Of a stretch of DNA of 64,000 bases, positions 1 to 8,298 are shown piece by piece. The first letter of the stretch is position 1; every line of letters begins with the position of its first letter. The notes under the pieces were generated by a model. The model searched no databases and was not told the origin of the DNA. It was given only the letters and a program-made list of their open reading frames with translations. Source of the stretch: CAXQZM01 sp965229645 (GTDB taxonomy: Bacteria > Pseudomonadota > Alphaproteobacteria > UBA7985); NCBI GenBank assembly GCA_965229645.1, contig OZ245893.1, positions 930,001 to 994,000 of the forward strand, written 5' to 3'. A program made the position numbers and the translations under genes.

Positions 1-1
1 C

Positions 2-145
2 GACTGGTGGCGGCACAACTCCCTAATTTGGCCGCACGTGCCCTATGCCAGCATCCGACGCGAGGAAGCCAACAGCGGCAGCGACCGCCCGATTTACCTG
101 GCAAAAGCCAATGGTGTGCTGTTTGACATCGTCAAAAAGCTATAA
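2..145 (+). CDS. C-terminal end of an unidentified protein (partial)
   Basis: An open frame enters from the left edge and ends at TAA, leaving 47 residues that finish ...GVLFDIVKKL. Codon use matches the GC-rich neighbours. A 9-bp inverted repeat follows directly after the stop, which suits a real gene end. I do not recognise the family from this fragment and assign no function. Confidence 0.55.
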   Translation, partial: DWWRHNSLIWPHVPYASIRREEANSGSDRPIYLAKANGVLFDIVKKL

Positions 146-177
146 GATTCAAGTCCTTATAGATTATTACTTGAATC
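146..177 (+). terminator. Hairpin after the first partial gene
   Basis: GATTCAAGT (146-154) and ACTTGAATC (169-177) form a perfect 9-bp stem with a 14-nt loop, starting one base after the stop codon. There is no T-run, so it is only a candidate terminator or 3'-end stabiliser. Confidence 0.4.
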
Positions 178-286
178 GGAAAATAAAATGCTTGAAAAGG
201 AAATTAAAATCCTCCATGCTCTGACTTGAACGCACGGGCCGCGCAACGCGGGCCGACACGATGGAGTCAGATCAGGGAGGATCCCC

Positions 287-1894
287 TTGGATTGGATAAT
301 TTTGCTCTTGGTCGCAGGCGCTTTGGTGCTGATCGCGATCTGGTTCTTGCAACGGTTCTACGTCAAGGCGACGCTGAACGCGGCGCTGGTCCGCACAGGT
401 TTCGGGGGTCAAAGCGTGGTTTTGAGCGGTGGCGCGCTGTGCCTGCCCATCGTGCATCAAATTCAGCGCGTCAACATGAGCGCCATCGCAATCGCCGTTG
501 CCCGGGTCGGCAGGGAAGCCCTGCTGACCGCCGATCAACTCCGGGCCGATATGGAGATGGAGTTTGAATTTCAGGTCCTCCCCTCCCCTGAGGGTGTCGC
601 CGCCGCCGCGCAGTCTTTGGGCCGGCGGGTCGAGCGCGGCAGCGACGGTATCGAGGACATCGTTCGCGGCCCCCTAATCGCCGCCATGCAAAATGCGATC
701 GCGGCCAAATCGCTCGCCGATTTGCACCTGGACCGCGCGACCCTGACCGAAGAGATTCAAGGTGCCATCGCCGCGAAGGTGGCGCCCCTAGGGCTGCGCC
801 TGATCTCGGTTTCGATTATCCGTATCGACCAAGCCGACCTGTCGCAATTCGATGAGCGCAATGCCTTCGACGCGCAAGGCATGCGCAAACACGCCGAACT
901 GATCGCCCAGGAGCGGCGCGAGCGTGTCCGCATCGAAACCGAAACCGAGATTGCGGTCCGCGAAAGTGGCCTCGCCAAGCATCAGCGGCAACTGGAAATT
1001 GAGCGCACGGAACGGGCCGCGTCGATTGCCAATCAGGAAGCCCTCGACCGCTTGGAAGCGGAAACGCGTGCCAAAACCGCTAAGGCCAAATCGAGCGCGG
1101 ACCTGGAGAGCGAACGCGCCCGCATCGATGCCGAACAGCAAATTAAAGCCGCGCAGGTGACCCACGATGAAGAATTGCGCCGGTCCGAAATGAGCGCCAT
1201 TCGAGGCCTCGAAGAGGTCAAGATTGAGAACGAAGCGCATCTGACCAAACTGCGCACCGCCGAATTCAAGACCAAGGCCGCCGAAGAATCGGCGCGGGTC
1301 CAGGTCCTGCTCGCAGCTGAGGAGGTGCAAGCGCAAAAGGACCTAGCGATCGCCAAGCGCGAACACGAAACCGCCCAGGCCCGCCTGCAAAAAGACCTAA
1401 ACTTGAGCGACTTGCAAGCCAAGAGCGACGCCGACACCTTGGCCACCAAGACCCAAGCCGAAGCGGAGGCCAAACAACGCCTCGCCAAAGCCGAGCTGGC
1501 CAAGGCGGAAGCCGAGGCCAAGGCGCGCATCGCCATGATTGCGGCCGAAAATTCCATGGACCCAGCCCTGATCGCGATGCGTCTGGAGGAACGCAAGCTC
1601 GATCGCATGCCCGAAATCATGACGCAGATGATGAAACCTGTCGAAAAGATCGATTCGATCAAAATCAATCAGATCAGCGGGATCGGCGGCGGCACCGACA
1701 AGGGCGAGGCAGGGGTCGACGGTGCCTTTGGCTCTGCCATGGACCAAATTCTGGGCATGGCCGTGCGACTGCCGGCCATGAAACAGATGGGCGAGGAAAT
1801 CGGTCTCGATTTTGACGCCAACCTCGCTGGCCGCACGGCCGACTATGCCAACCGTGTCAAGGCAAAGGATCCTGCCAAGGATCCAAAGAAATAG
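287..1894 (+). CDS. Flotillin-like SPFH/band-7 membrane protein (YqiK type)
   Basis: The 535-residue protein has one N-terminal membrane segment (about residues 3-21), an SPFH/band-7 domain (about 25-190), and a long Glu/Ala/Lys-rich coiled coil (about 195-440) followed by a Gly-rich tail. This is the layout of bacterial flotillins of the YqiK class, which scaffold membrane microdomains. The start is TTG: GGGAGG lies six bases before it and no upstream ATG fits. A second heptad-rich stretch near 380-430 (KAELAKAEAEAKARIA) continues the coil. It stands alone between the partial gene and the transporter, with no NfeD-like partner next to it. Family assignment is secure; the physiological role is not. 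Confidence 0.85.
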   Translation: MDWIILLLVAGALVLIAIWFLQRFYVKATLNAALVRTGFGGQSVVLSGGALCLPIVHQIQRVNMSAIAIAVARVGREALLTADQLRADMEMEFEFQVLPSPEGVAAAAQSLGRRVERGSDGIEDIVRGPLIAAMQNAIAAKSLADLHLDRATLTEEIQGAIAAKVAPLGLRLISVSIIRIDQADLSQFDERNAFDAQGMRKHAELIAQERRERVRIETETEIAVRESGLAKHQRQLEIERTERAASIANQEALDRLEAETRAKTAKAKSSADLESERARIDAEQQIKAAQVTHDEELRRSEMSAIRGLEEVKIENEAHLTKLRTAEFKTKAAEESARVQVLLAAEEVQAQKDLAIAKREHETAQARLQKDLNLSDLQAKSDADTLATKTQAEAEAKQRLAKAELAKAEAEAKARIAMIAAENSMDPALIAMRLEERKLDRMPEIMTQMMKPVEKIDSIKINQISGIGGGTDKGEAGVDGAFGSAMDQILGMAVRLPAMKQMGEEIGLDFDANLAGRTADYANRVKAKDPAKDPKK

Positions 1895-1947
1895 CGACAC
1901 GACCCACACCAAAAGTGGCGAGGAGGCCACACGCGGAGAATAGATCC

Positions 1948-3183
1948 ATGACATTCAATCAATCCAAACTCAATCGACGCCACCTACTGACCGCAGGCGC
2001 GGCCCTCGGCGGTGCCCTGATGATGCCGCGCTTTGCCGTCGCCGCCGATACCATCAAATTGGGGTCCGTCCTCGACACCTCTGGCCCCTTCGATGCCTAC
2101 GGAAAGCCCATGGACAAAGCCTTGCGGTTGGCGGTGGCCCAGATCAACGAGGGCGGCGGCTTGCTGGGCAAGCAAGTCGAGGTTCGGGCCTACGACACGC
2201 AATCGGATATGGCGCTCTATAGCCAATACGCCCAGCAGCTGACCCGCCAAGACCAGGTCGATGTGGTTCATGGCGGTATTCTTTCCGCCTCGCGCGAGGC
2301 CATCCGCCAGACCCTGCGCCGGTCCCAGACGCTGTATTTTTACAATGTCTTGTACGAAGGCGGGGTGTGCGACCGCAATATCTTCATCAATGGCGTCACG
2401 CCTGCACAGCAGGTGGCGGCGCTGGTGCCCTATGCCATGGGGCAGGCGGGCAAGCGGGTTTACATTTTGGCCGCGGACTACAACTACGGTCAAATTACCG
2501 CGAACTGGATTCAGAAGTTTGTCGCCGATGAGGGCGGTGAGACCGTCGGCCTCGACTTCTTCCCCCTCGACGTTTCTGACTTCGGCTCGACCATCGCCAA
2601 GATTCAATCGGTCGGGCCCGATCTCGTCATCGCCCCGCTCGTCGGCGGCGCGCATCTGTCGTTCTTTCGGCAATGGGCCGCTGCGGGCATGAAGGACAAG
2701 ATCCCCCTGGCCTCAACGACCCTTGGGGTCGGCAATGAACACAAGGTTCTGACCCCCGAGGAAGGCAACGGCATCATGATCGCCTACAATTACAGTCAGG
2801 AGCTGGCGACACCGCAGAACAGGGCCTTTAAGGATGCCTGGGCCAGGGCCTTTGACGGTGATCAGAGCATGCACGAAATCGCCGTCTCGCAGTACCACGG
2901 CATCTTGACCTGGGCGGCGGGCGTGCGCGCGGCGGGGTCGCTGGACCGCGACGCCCTGATCGCCGCACTGGAAACGGGCATCTCCATCGACGGTCCTGGG
3001 GGCAAAGTCACGGTCGATCCCAAGACCCATCATGCGGTTCTTGATGTTCATCTCATGGAAATCGACAATCAGGGCATGCGGCTGATCGAAACATTGCCGC
3101 AGCGCCAACCCGCGGACACGCAGGCGGTTTGCGATTTGCAGGCAAATCCCAACGACAATACCCAGTACGAGATCGAGATCTAG
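1948..3183 (+). CDS. Amide/urea/branched-chain amino acid ABC substrate-binding protein
   Basis: This 411-residue periplasmic binding protein opens with a Tat-like signal (RRHLLTAGAALGGALMM, then AVAA before the mature start) and continues with a type I periplasmic fold (IKLGSVLDTSGPFDAYGK). It resembles the urea/short-chain amide (FmdD/UrtA/AmiC) branch of Leu/Ile/Val-binding proteins. I chose the ATG over an in-frame GTG 33 bases upstream because it sits just before the signal and GGAG lies nine bases away. It is the first gene of an importer whose last ATPase is fused to an amidase, so an amide ligand is likely. A strong terminator-like hairpin after it suggests it is made in excess over the permeases. 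Confidence 0.85.
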   Translation: MTFNQSKLNRRHLLTAGAALGGALMMPRFAVAADTIKLGSVLDTSGPFDAYGKPMDKALRLAVAQINEGGGLLGKQVEVRAYDTQSDMALYSQYAQQLTRQDQVDVVHGGILSASREAIRQTLRRSQTLYFYNVLYEGGVCDRNIFINGVTPAQQVAALVPYAMGQAGKRVYILAADYNYGQITANWIQKFVADEGGETVGLDFFPLDVSDFGSTIAKIQSVGPDLVIAPLVGGAHLSFFRQWAAAGMKDKIPLASTTLGVGNEHKVLTPEEGNGIMIAYNYSQELATPQNRAFKDAWARAFDGDQSMHEIAVSQYHGILTWAAGVRAAGSLDRDALIAALETGISIDGPGGKVTVDPKTHHAVLDVHLMEIDNQGMRLIETLPQRQPADTQAVCDLQANPNDNTQYEIEI

Positions 3184-3206
3184 CCCTCCCCTAGACCTCG
3201 GATTGC

Positions 3207-3236
3207 GGGGGCAGCGCCCGAGCTGCCCCCCTTTTT
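3207..3236 (+). terminator. Intra-operon terminator/attenuator after the binding-protein gene
   Basis: GGGGGCAGC (3207-3215) pairs perfectly with GCTGCCCCC (3222-3230) around a 6-nt loop and is followed by CTTTTT. This is a canonical Rho-independent form. It lies between the binding-protein gene and the first permease, where a leaky terminator commonly sets a high binding-protein to permease ratio. Confidence 0.75.
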
Positions 3237-3286
3237 CGCGATCCTGCGGGGTCAGGGGCAAGGTACGCCCAATTTTGGAATCCTGA

Positions 3287-4153
3287 ATGGACCTATTCGT
3301 CGTAATACTCGTAGAAATTTTCTACGCCATCGCGTCCCTCGCCTTGGTCAGTGCTGGCTTGGCCGTGGTCTTTGGCATGATGAAGGTCATCAACTTTGCC
3401 CACGGCGAGTTCATGATGCTGGGAGGCTATGCGACCATCACGGCGGTCAACCTCGGCCTCAATGTCTTTGTCGCCATGTTGATCGTCGCCCCGTTGACAG
3501 TTGGGCTCGTGGGTCTGGTGCTCGAACGCCTCATCATTCGCCACCTCTACGGGCGGCTGGTCGATACCATGCTGGCAACCTGGGGGCTCAGCTTGCTGTT
3601 GGTTGGGGTCGTGACCCTGGTCTATGGCAATACGACGACCAGCATCACAACGCCGATTCGCGGGTTCGCCGTCGGCGCCTACCAGGTCAACGGCTACAAT
3701 TTCTTCATCATTTTTATGGCCTGCCTGGTTCTGCTGGCCCTTTACGCCACGCTCAAGACAACGCGACTGGGCCTGATCGCGTGCGGGACCATGCAACGCG
3801 CGGACCTGGCGGCGGCCCTCGGCTACAGCCCCGATCGCGTTTATATGGCAACCTTCTTTTGCGGGTCGGCCCTAACGGGTTTGGCGGGGGCGGTTTTTGC
3901 TCCCCTGGTCGGATTGGTGCCGACCTCGGGGTCGGCCTACCTGGCGGAGGCCTTCATTACCGTCGTGTCGGGCGGGCCCTCGCTGATTATGGGGCTTGTC
4001 AGCGCCGCCAGCACGTTTGGCGCCATCAACCAGCTTGTGACCTTCGCCTCGACCCCTGTGTTGGGCGAGGTCGCCATTTTGGTTGCGGCAGTGCTGATCC
4101 TGCGCCTGATTCCCCAAGGCATCACAAGCCGATTTTTTAGGGGCAAGGTCTGA
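3287..4153 (+). CDS. Branched-chain/amide ABC transporter permease, LivH/UrtB type
   Basis: This is a 288-residue, very hydrophobic inner-membrane protein of LivH family length. It has the typical opening (LVSAGLAVVFGMMKVINFAHGEFMMLGGY) and about eight membrane spans, with a conserved cytoplasmic stretch in the second half (about residues 160-200) where the ATPase should dock. Its stop overlaps the start of the next permease. Together with the LivM-type partner it should form the membrane channel for the substrate delivered by the preceding binding protein. The exact substrate cannot be read from the permease. Confidence 0.88.
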   Translation: MDLFVVILVEIFYAIASLALVSAGLAVVFGMMKVINFAHGEFMMLGGYATITAVNLGLNVFVAMLIVAPLTVGLVGLVLERLIIRHLYGRLVDTMLATWGLSLLLVGVVTLVYGNTTTSITTPIRGFAVGAYQVNGYNFFIIFMACLVLLALYATLKTTRLGLIACGTMQRADLAAALGYSPDRVYMATFFCGSALTGLAGAVFAPLVGLVPTSGSAYLAEAFITVVSGGPSLIMGLVSAASTFGAINQLVTFASTPVLGEVAILVAAVLILRLIPQGITSRFFRGKV

Positions 4154-5184
4154 TGGCGCATCTTTGGAACAAGCAGGATCTGCTTGTCCTCGTCCTCGCC
4201 CTGGTCGCGGTCTGGCTGCTGCCAACGCTGGTCAGCACCTACACCTTAACCGTCTTGCTGATCTACGCGATGCTGGGGCTGAGCCTGGGGCTCATTTGGG
4301 GGTTTGGCGGTATTCTGTGCTTCGGCCAGGCCGCGTTCTTCGGGCTCGGCGCCTATACCTACGCCATCGCGGCAATCAACTTCGGTGAGAGTACGGGCCC
4401 CCTGCTGCTCGCCCTTGCCGTGCCGAGCGTGTTCGCCGCCCTGCTCGGCGCGCTCATGTTCTACGGTCGCCTTGCCGATGTCTACTTGGGTGTCATCACG
4501 CTCGTGGTTACGCTGATCCTATTCAAGTTTATGAATGCCACCGCTGGCCCGCAGTACCTGATCGGCAGCGCGCGGCTGGGCGGGTTCAACGGTATTCCAG
4601 GGTTTCCCATCCTGAACGTTCCTGGGCGGCCCGAGGTTCTTATCTGGGGCGACGCGCTCTGCTACGTCTGCGCGGCGGCGCTGCTGCTGGTCTTCTTTGT
4701 TGTGACCTGGCTGCTCAGGTCGTCCTTTGGGCGGGTCGCCGTTGGCATTCGGGAAAATGAGACCCGCGTCGCCCTCATGGGCTATGACGTGCGCGCGCGC
4801 AAGACGGCCCTATTTGCCATTGGGGCCGCTATCGCGGGCCTTGCGGGCGCGCTGTTCGCCAACTGGGGGGAGATCGTGACCCCAGGGCTCTTCAGCCTGC
4901 AGCAAAATGCGGAAATCATCATCTGGTGCATCGTCGGCGGGCTTGGGACGCGCTTTGGCCCCATGGTGGGTGCCGCGGGCCTTGCCTACTTAAAGTTCTT
5001 GCTCGGCCAACAAAGCCTGATCGACAACGCCATCATCATGGGGCTGATCTTGGTCGTCTTTGTGCTGTTTCTGCCCAAGGGCCTTGTGCCTGCGATCGCG
5101 CGCCTGCCCCAAACCTTGGCGCGCGGACGCCCGCGCCAGCGCCATCGCGCGCGCTTCAGCCGCCCGAACGCGCGCCGTGCCTGA
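4153..5184 (+). CDS. Branched-chain/amide ABC transporter permease, LivM/UrtC type
   Basis: The 343-residue partner permease has an N-terminal span series, LGLIWGFGGILCFGQAAFFGLGAY (residues about 46-69) and the conserved GIRENETRVALMGYD loop typical of LivM. It starts within the last codon of the LivH-type gene and overlaps the following ATPase by eight bases, indicating translational coupling. The Arg-rich tail (about 325-343) is longer than needed for the fold and coincides with the overlap. Assignment to the family is firm. Confidence 0.88.
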   Translation: MAHLWNKQDLLVLVLALVAVWLLPTLVSTYTLTVLLIYAMLGLSLGLIWGFGGILCFGQAAFFGLGAYTYAIAAINFGESTGPLLLALAVPSVFAALLGALMFYGRLADVYLGVITLVVTLILFKFMNATAGPQYLIGSARLGGFNGIPGFPILNVPGRPEVLIWGDALCYVCAAALLLVFFVVTWLLRSSFGRVAVGIRENETRVALMGYDVRARKTALFAIGAAIAGLAGALFANWGEIVTPGLFSLQQNAEIIIWCIVGGLGTRFGPMVGAAGLAYLKFLLGQQSLIDNAIIMGLILVVFVLFLPKGLVPAIARLPQTLARGRPRQRHRARFSRPNARRA

Positions 5185-5893
5185 ACCCGTTCTGGAAACC
5201 CTGGGCCTAACCATGCGGTTCGGGGGCCTCGTCGCTGCCGACCGAATCGACTTTCGGCTGCAAGCGCGGGAGTTGCGCTGCCTGATTGGGCCGAACGGCG
5301 CGGGCAAATCCACCTTCTTTAAGTGCGTCGCCGGCCTGCAACAGCCTAGCGAAGGCCAGGTCTTTATGCGCGGGGAAGAAACAACGCAGTGGCTTCCCCA
5401 CCAAATCGCCGCCCTCGGCGTCGACATCAAGACCCAGGTTCCCAACGTCCTCGAGGGCTTAAGTGTTTTCGAAAACATCTGGATGGCGGCGCGACGCTGC
5501 TTCCCCGAGGCCGAGGCCGCGGACCGCGCGACGGACATGATCGACTGGCTGGCCCTGGCCCCCCTCGCCAAAACCGAATTGGGGCAATTGGCCCATGGGG
5601 AACGCCAGCGGGTCGAGCTGGGGCTGGTCGCGGTCGGGGACCCTTGGTTGGTGCTGTTGGATGAACCTGCCGCGGGCCTCTCGGCCCAAGATATGGAACG
5701 CATGGCCGCCCTGATCCTAGACCTAAGCCGATCCGCCGCCCTGGTCATTGTCGAACACGACATGCAGTTCATCCGCTCCCTCGCCTCCACGGTCACGGTG
5801 TTCCATCGCGGGCGCGTCCTGATGGAGGATCAGGTGGATCGCGTCCTGTCCGATCCCACCGTGCGCGACGTGTACTTGGGGAAAAAGGCGTGA
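5177..5893 (+). CDS. ABC transporter ATPase, LivG/UrtD type
   Basis: This 238-residue ATPase has Walker A GPNGAGKST, an atypical signature LAHGERQ in place of LSGGQ (as in UrtD proteins, which have LSHGQKQ), Walker B LVLLDEP and the switch His in VEHD. I place the start at a GTG overlapping the permease stop, because upstream in-frame codons would read back into the permease and the family begins just before ...LTMRFGGL. It energises the importer together with the ATPase half of the next gene, to which it is joined by a GTGA overlap. Confidence 0.85.
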   Translation: MPEPVLETLGLTMRFGGLVAADRIDFRLQARELRCLIGPNGAGKSTFFKCVAGLQQPSEGQVFMRGEETTQWLPHQIAALGVDIKTQVPNVLEGLSVFENIWMAARRCFPEAEAADRATDMIDWLALAPLAKTELGQLAHGERQRVELGLVAVGDPWLVLLDEPAAGLSAQDMERMAALILDLSRSAALVIVEHDMQFIRSLASTVTVFHRGRVLMEDQVDRVLSDPTVRDVYLGKKA

Positions 5894-8289
5894 GCGACCG
5901 CAACCCTGCCTTTGAGGTCCAGGGGCTCTGCGCTGGTTATGGCAAAGTGCCCGTCCTTCATGGACTGGACTTTTCAATCGGCCAAGATGAAATTGTCGGC
6001 ATTCTAGGCCACAACGGCATGGGCAAATCGACGCTCCTGAAAACGCTCATGGGCTTCATACCCCCCACGGCAGGAACCGTTCGATTTCATGCCCACACGG
6101 TGACGCACAGTCCGCCCCATGACCGGGCCCGTCGCGGCCTGGGCTATGTTCCCCAGGGGCGCGGCATCTTTCCCCAGCTCACGGTTCGGGACAATCTGCT
6201 CTTTGCCTGGCACCCCTACGCAAGCACCACGGATACCGAGGCCGTCCAATCGGTTCTGAAAGACTTCCCGCGCTTGCGCACGCTGCTGGACCGAGAGGGC
6301 GCGGCGCTATCGGGCGGGGAGCAGCAATTGCTGGCGCTGGCCCGCTGCTTGGTTGGCGCCCCCGACGTCTTGCTGCTCGACGAGCCGACCGAGGGCATTC
6401 AACCGTCCATCATTGAGGAGATGGCCGAAACCCTCCTCAAGCTTCGCAACACGCGGGGCCTGACCCTGCTGCTGGTCGAGCAAAATTTCGACTTTATCGC
6501 GGACCTATCGGACCGCGTCCTGATCCTGGAGCGAGGTCAAATTACCGGCGAGTTGAGCCAGAGCGATCTGCACGATTCCAGCAAAGTTGACGCCTTCCTA
6601 GGCCTTGGTGCTACCCGTTCGACCCGCCCCGCCACGTCACCACCCGTCCCGCCTGCGCGCCCTTCTCCGCGGCCAACCGAGGCCCGCACGCCGTCTGGCC
6701 TGCGCCACGACCCCGTGCCCGCCGTGCAGGGGACGGAGGTACCTGCGTCACCCCCCCTTCGTTCAACGGTAACATCTATGACGATCAAACGCCCGACCCT
6801 GGCCCAGATGCGCACCATGGCCCTACGCTTTGGCATGAGTCTGTCCGATGAGGACCTGCAGGAATTTCAGGACCTTATCGAGCCGACCATGCAAGCCTAC
6901 GACCGCCTGGATGCGATGCCCGACCATTTGCCCGAAGTCCGATACCCGCGCAATCCAGGCCAGTTCCCGGACCCGTCGGACAACAGGCTGAATGCCTGGT
7001 ACATCAAGACCCACGTTGCTGGCGCGCCCGACGGCCCTTTGCGGGGCAAGCGGATCGCGCTTAAGGATACGATTTGCCTGGCTGGGGTGCCCATGATGAA
7101 CGGTTCGTCGATCATGGAAGGGTACACGCCCGAAATCGACGCCACGATCGTCACCCGCATGCTCGATGCAGGGGCGGTGATCGCGGGCAAGGCCCATTGC
7201 GAGAACTTCTGCCTGTCTGGGGGGTCGCATACCAACGCCAAAGGCCCCGTGCATAACCCCTGGAAACGCGGCTACATGGCGGGCGGGTCCTCCAGCGGGT
7301 CGGCGGCGCTGGTCGCGGCGGGCGAGGTCGATATGGCCATTGCCGGAGATCAGGGCGGTTCGATCCGCCTGCCTTCATCCTGCTGCGGCACCTACGGGAT
7401 GAAGGCGACCCATGGGCTTGTCCCCTACACGGGGATTATGCCGATCGAAATGACCATCGATCACGTCGGCCCTGTCACCAACACGGTGGCCGACAATGCG
7501 CTCTTGCTGGAGGTGCTGGCGGGGGAAGACGGGCTTGATCCGCGCCAGTACAGTCCCAAAACCCAAGCCTACACCCAGGCGCTCGGCAAAGGCGTCAAGG
7601 GGTTGCGCATCGGCGTGCTCAATGAAGGGTTCGAGCATCCGAACAGCGAAGAGGATGTGAGCCAGAAAGTTCGAGCCGCCGCGGAACGATTTGGCACGCT
7701 GGGCGCCCAAGTTGAGGACATTTCAATCCCCGAACATTTGATCGCCGGCGACGCCTGGGGGGCCATTACCAATGAAGGGCTGATGGACGGCATGATGTGG
7801 GGCAATTCGGCGGGCAGCAACTACCGCGGCTTGTTCTTGCCGTCCATGATCGATCACATGGCGCAGTGGCGCAGCCGGGCCGACGAACTGAGCCCACCGC
7901 TCAAGGCCTGCATGTTCATTGGGGAACATTTCCAAACCCAGTACCGTGGGCGGTTCTACGGCAAAGCGCAAAACATCATGCGCAAATGCAATGCGCGCTA
8001 CACCGCGGCGCTGAACCAAGTCGACCTGCTGCTCATGCCCACCATGCCGCACAAACCCCGAGAGATCCCGCCAGCGGACTGCTCTTTGAGCCTTTACGTT
8101 CAACGCGCCTTCGAAATGATCGCCAATACGGCCCCGTTCAATGGGGGATTGCCCGCCATGAGCCTGCCGTGCGGCCTGATCGAAGGCTTGCCCATTGGCC
8201 TGCAGCTCGTCGGCGGACCCTATCAAGAAATGAAAATCTACCAGGCGGCCCATGCCTTTGAGCAAAGCGGCGACTGGCGCGCCCTGTAA
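5890..8289 (+). CDS. Fusion: LivF/UrtE-type ABC ATPase + amidase-signature hydrolase
   Basis: One uninterrupted 799-codon frame encodes two enzymes. Residues 1-about 237 are a LivF-type ATPase (Walker A GHNGMGKST at 40-48, LSGGEQQ near 140, LLLDEP near 161). A Pro/Thr/Arg-rich linker (about 240-296) follows. Residues 297-799 are an amidase-signature enzyme with the Ser-cisSer-Lys set: Lys392 in LKDT, the GGSSSGS loop at 465-471 and nucleophile Ser491 in GGSIRLP. Amidases hydrolyse amides to acid plus ammonia, so import and hydrolysis of an amide may be physically coupled. An internal ATG (6778) at the start of the amidase homology has no clear Shine-Dalgarno sequence, so a separate amidase product is possible but not indicated. 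A fused gene caused by loss of an intergenic stop is the alternative. Confidence 0.82.
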   Translation: MSDRNPAFEVQGLCAGYGKVPVLHGLDFSIGQDEIVGILGHNGMGKSTLLKTLMGFIPPTAGTVRFHAHTVTHSPPHDRARRGLGYVPQGRGIFPQLTVRDNLLFAWHPYASTTDTEAVQSVLKDFPRLRTLLDREGAALSGGEQQLLALARCLVGAPDVLLLDEPTEGIQPSIIEEMAETLLKLRNTRGLTLLLVEQNFDFIADLSDRVLILERGQITGELSQSDLHDSSKVDAFLGLGATRSTRPATSPPVPPARPSPRPTEARTPSGLRHDPVPAVQGTEVPASPPLRSTVTSMTIKRPTLAQMRTMALRFGMSLSDEDLQEFQDLIEPTMQAYDRLDAMPDHLPEVRYPRNPGQFPDPSDNRLNAWYIKTHVAGAPDGPLRGKRIALKDTICLAGVPMMNGSSIMEGYTPEIDATIVTRMLDAGAVIAGKAHCENFCLSGGSHTNAKGPVHNPWKRGYMAGGSSSGSAALVAAGEVDMAIAGDQGGSIRLPSSCCGTYGMKATHGLVPYTGIMPIEMTIDHVGPVTNTVADNALLLEVLAGEDGLDPRQYSPKTQAYTQALGKGVKGLRIGVLNEGFEHPNSEEDVSQKVRAAAERFGTLGAQVEDISIPEHLIAGDAWGAITNEGLMDGMMWGNSAGSNYRGLFLPSMIDHMAQWRSRADELSPPLKACMFIGEHFQTQYRGRFYGKAQNIMRKCNARYTAALNQVDLLLMPTMPHKPREIPPADCSLSLYVQRAFEMIANTAPFNGGLPAMSLPCGLIEGLPIGLQLVGGPYQEMKIYQAAHAFEQSGDWRAL

Positions 8290-8298
8290 GGAGACTTC

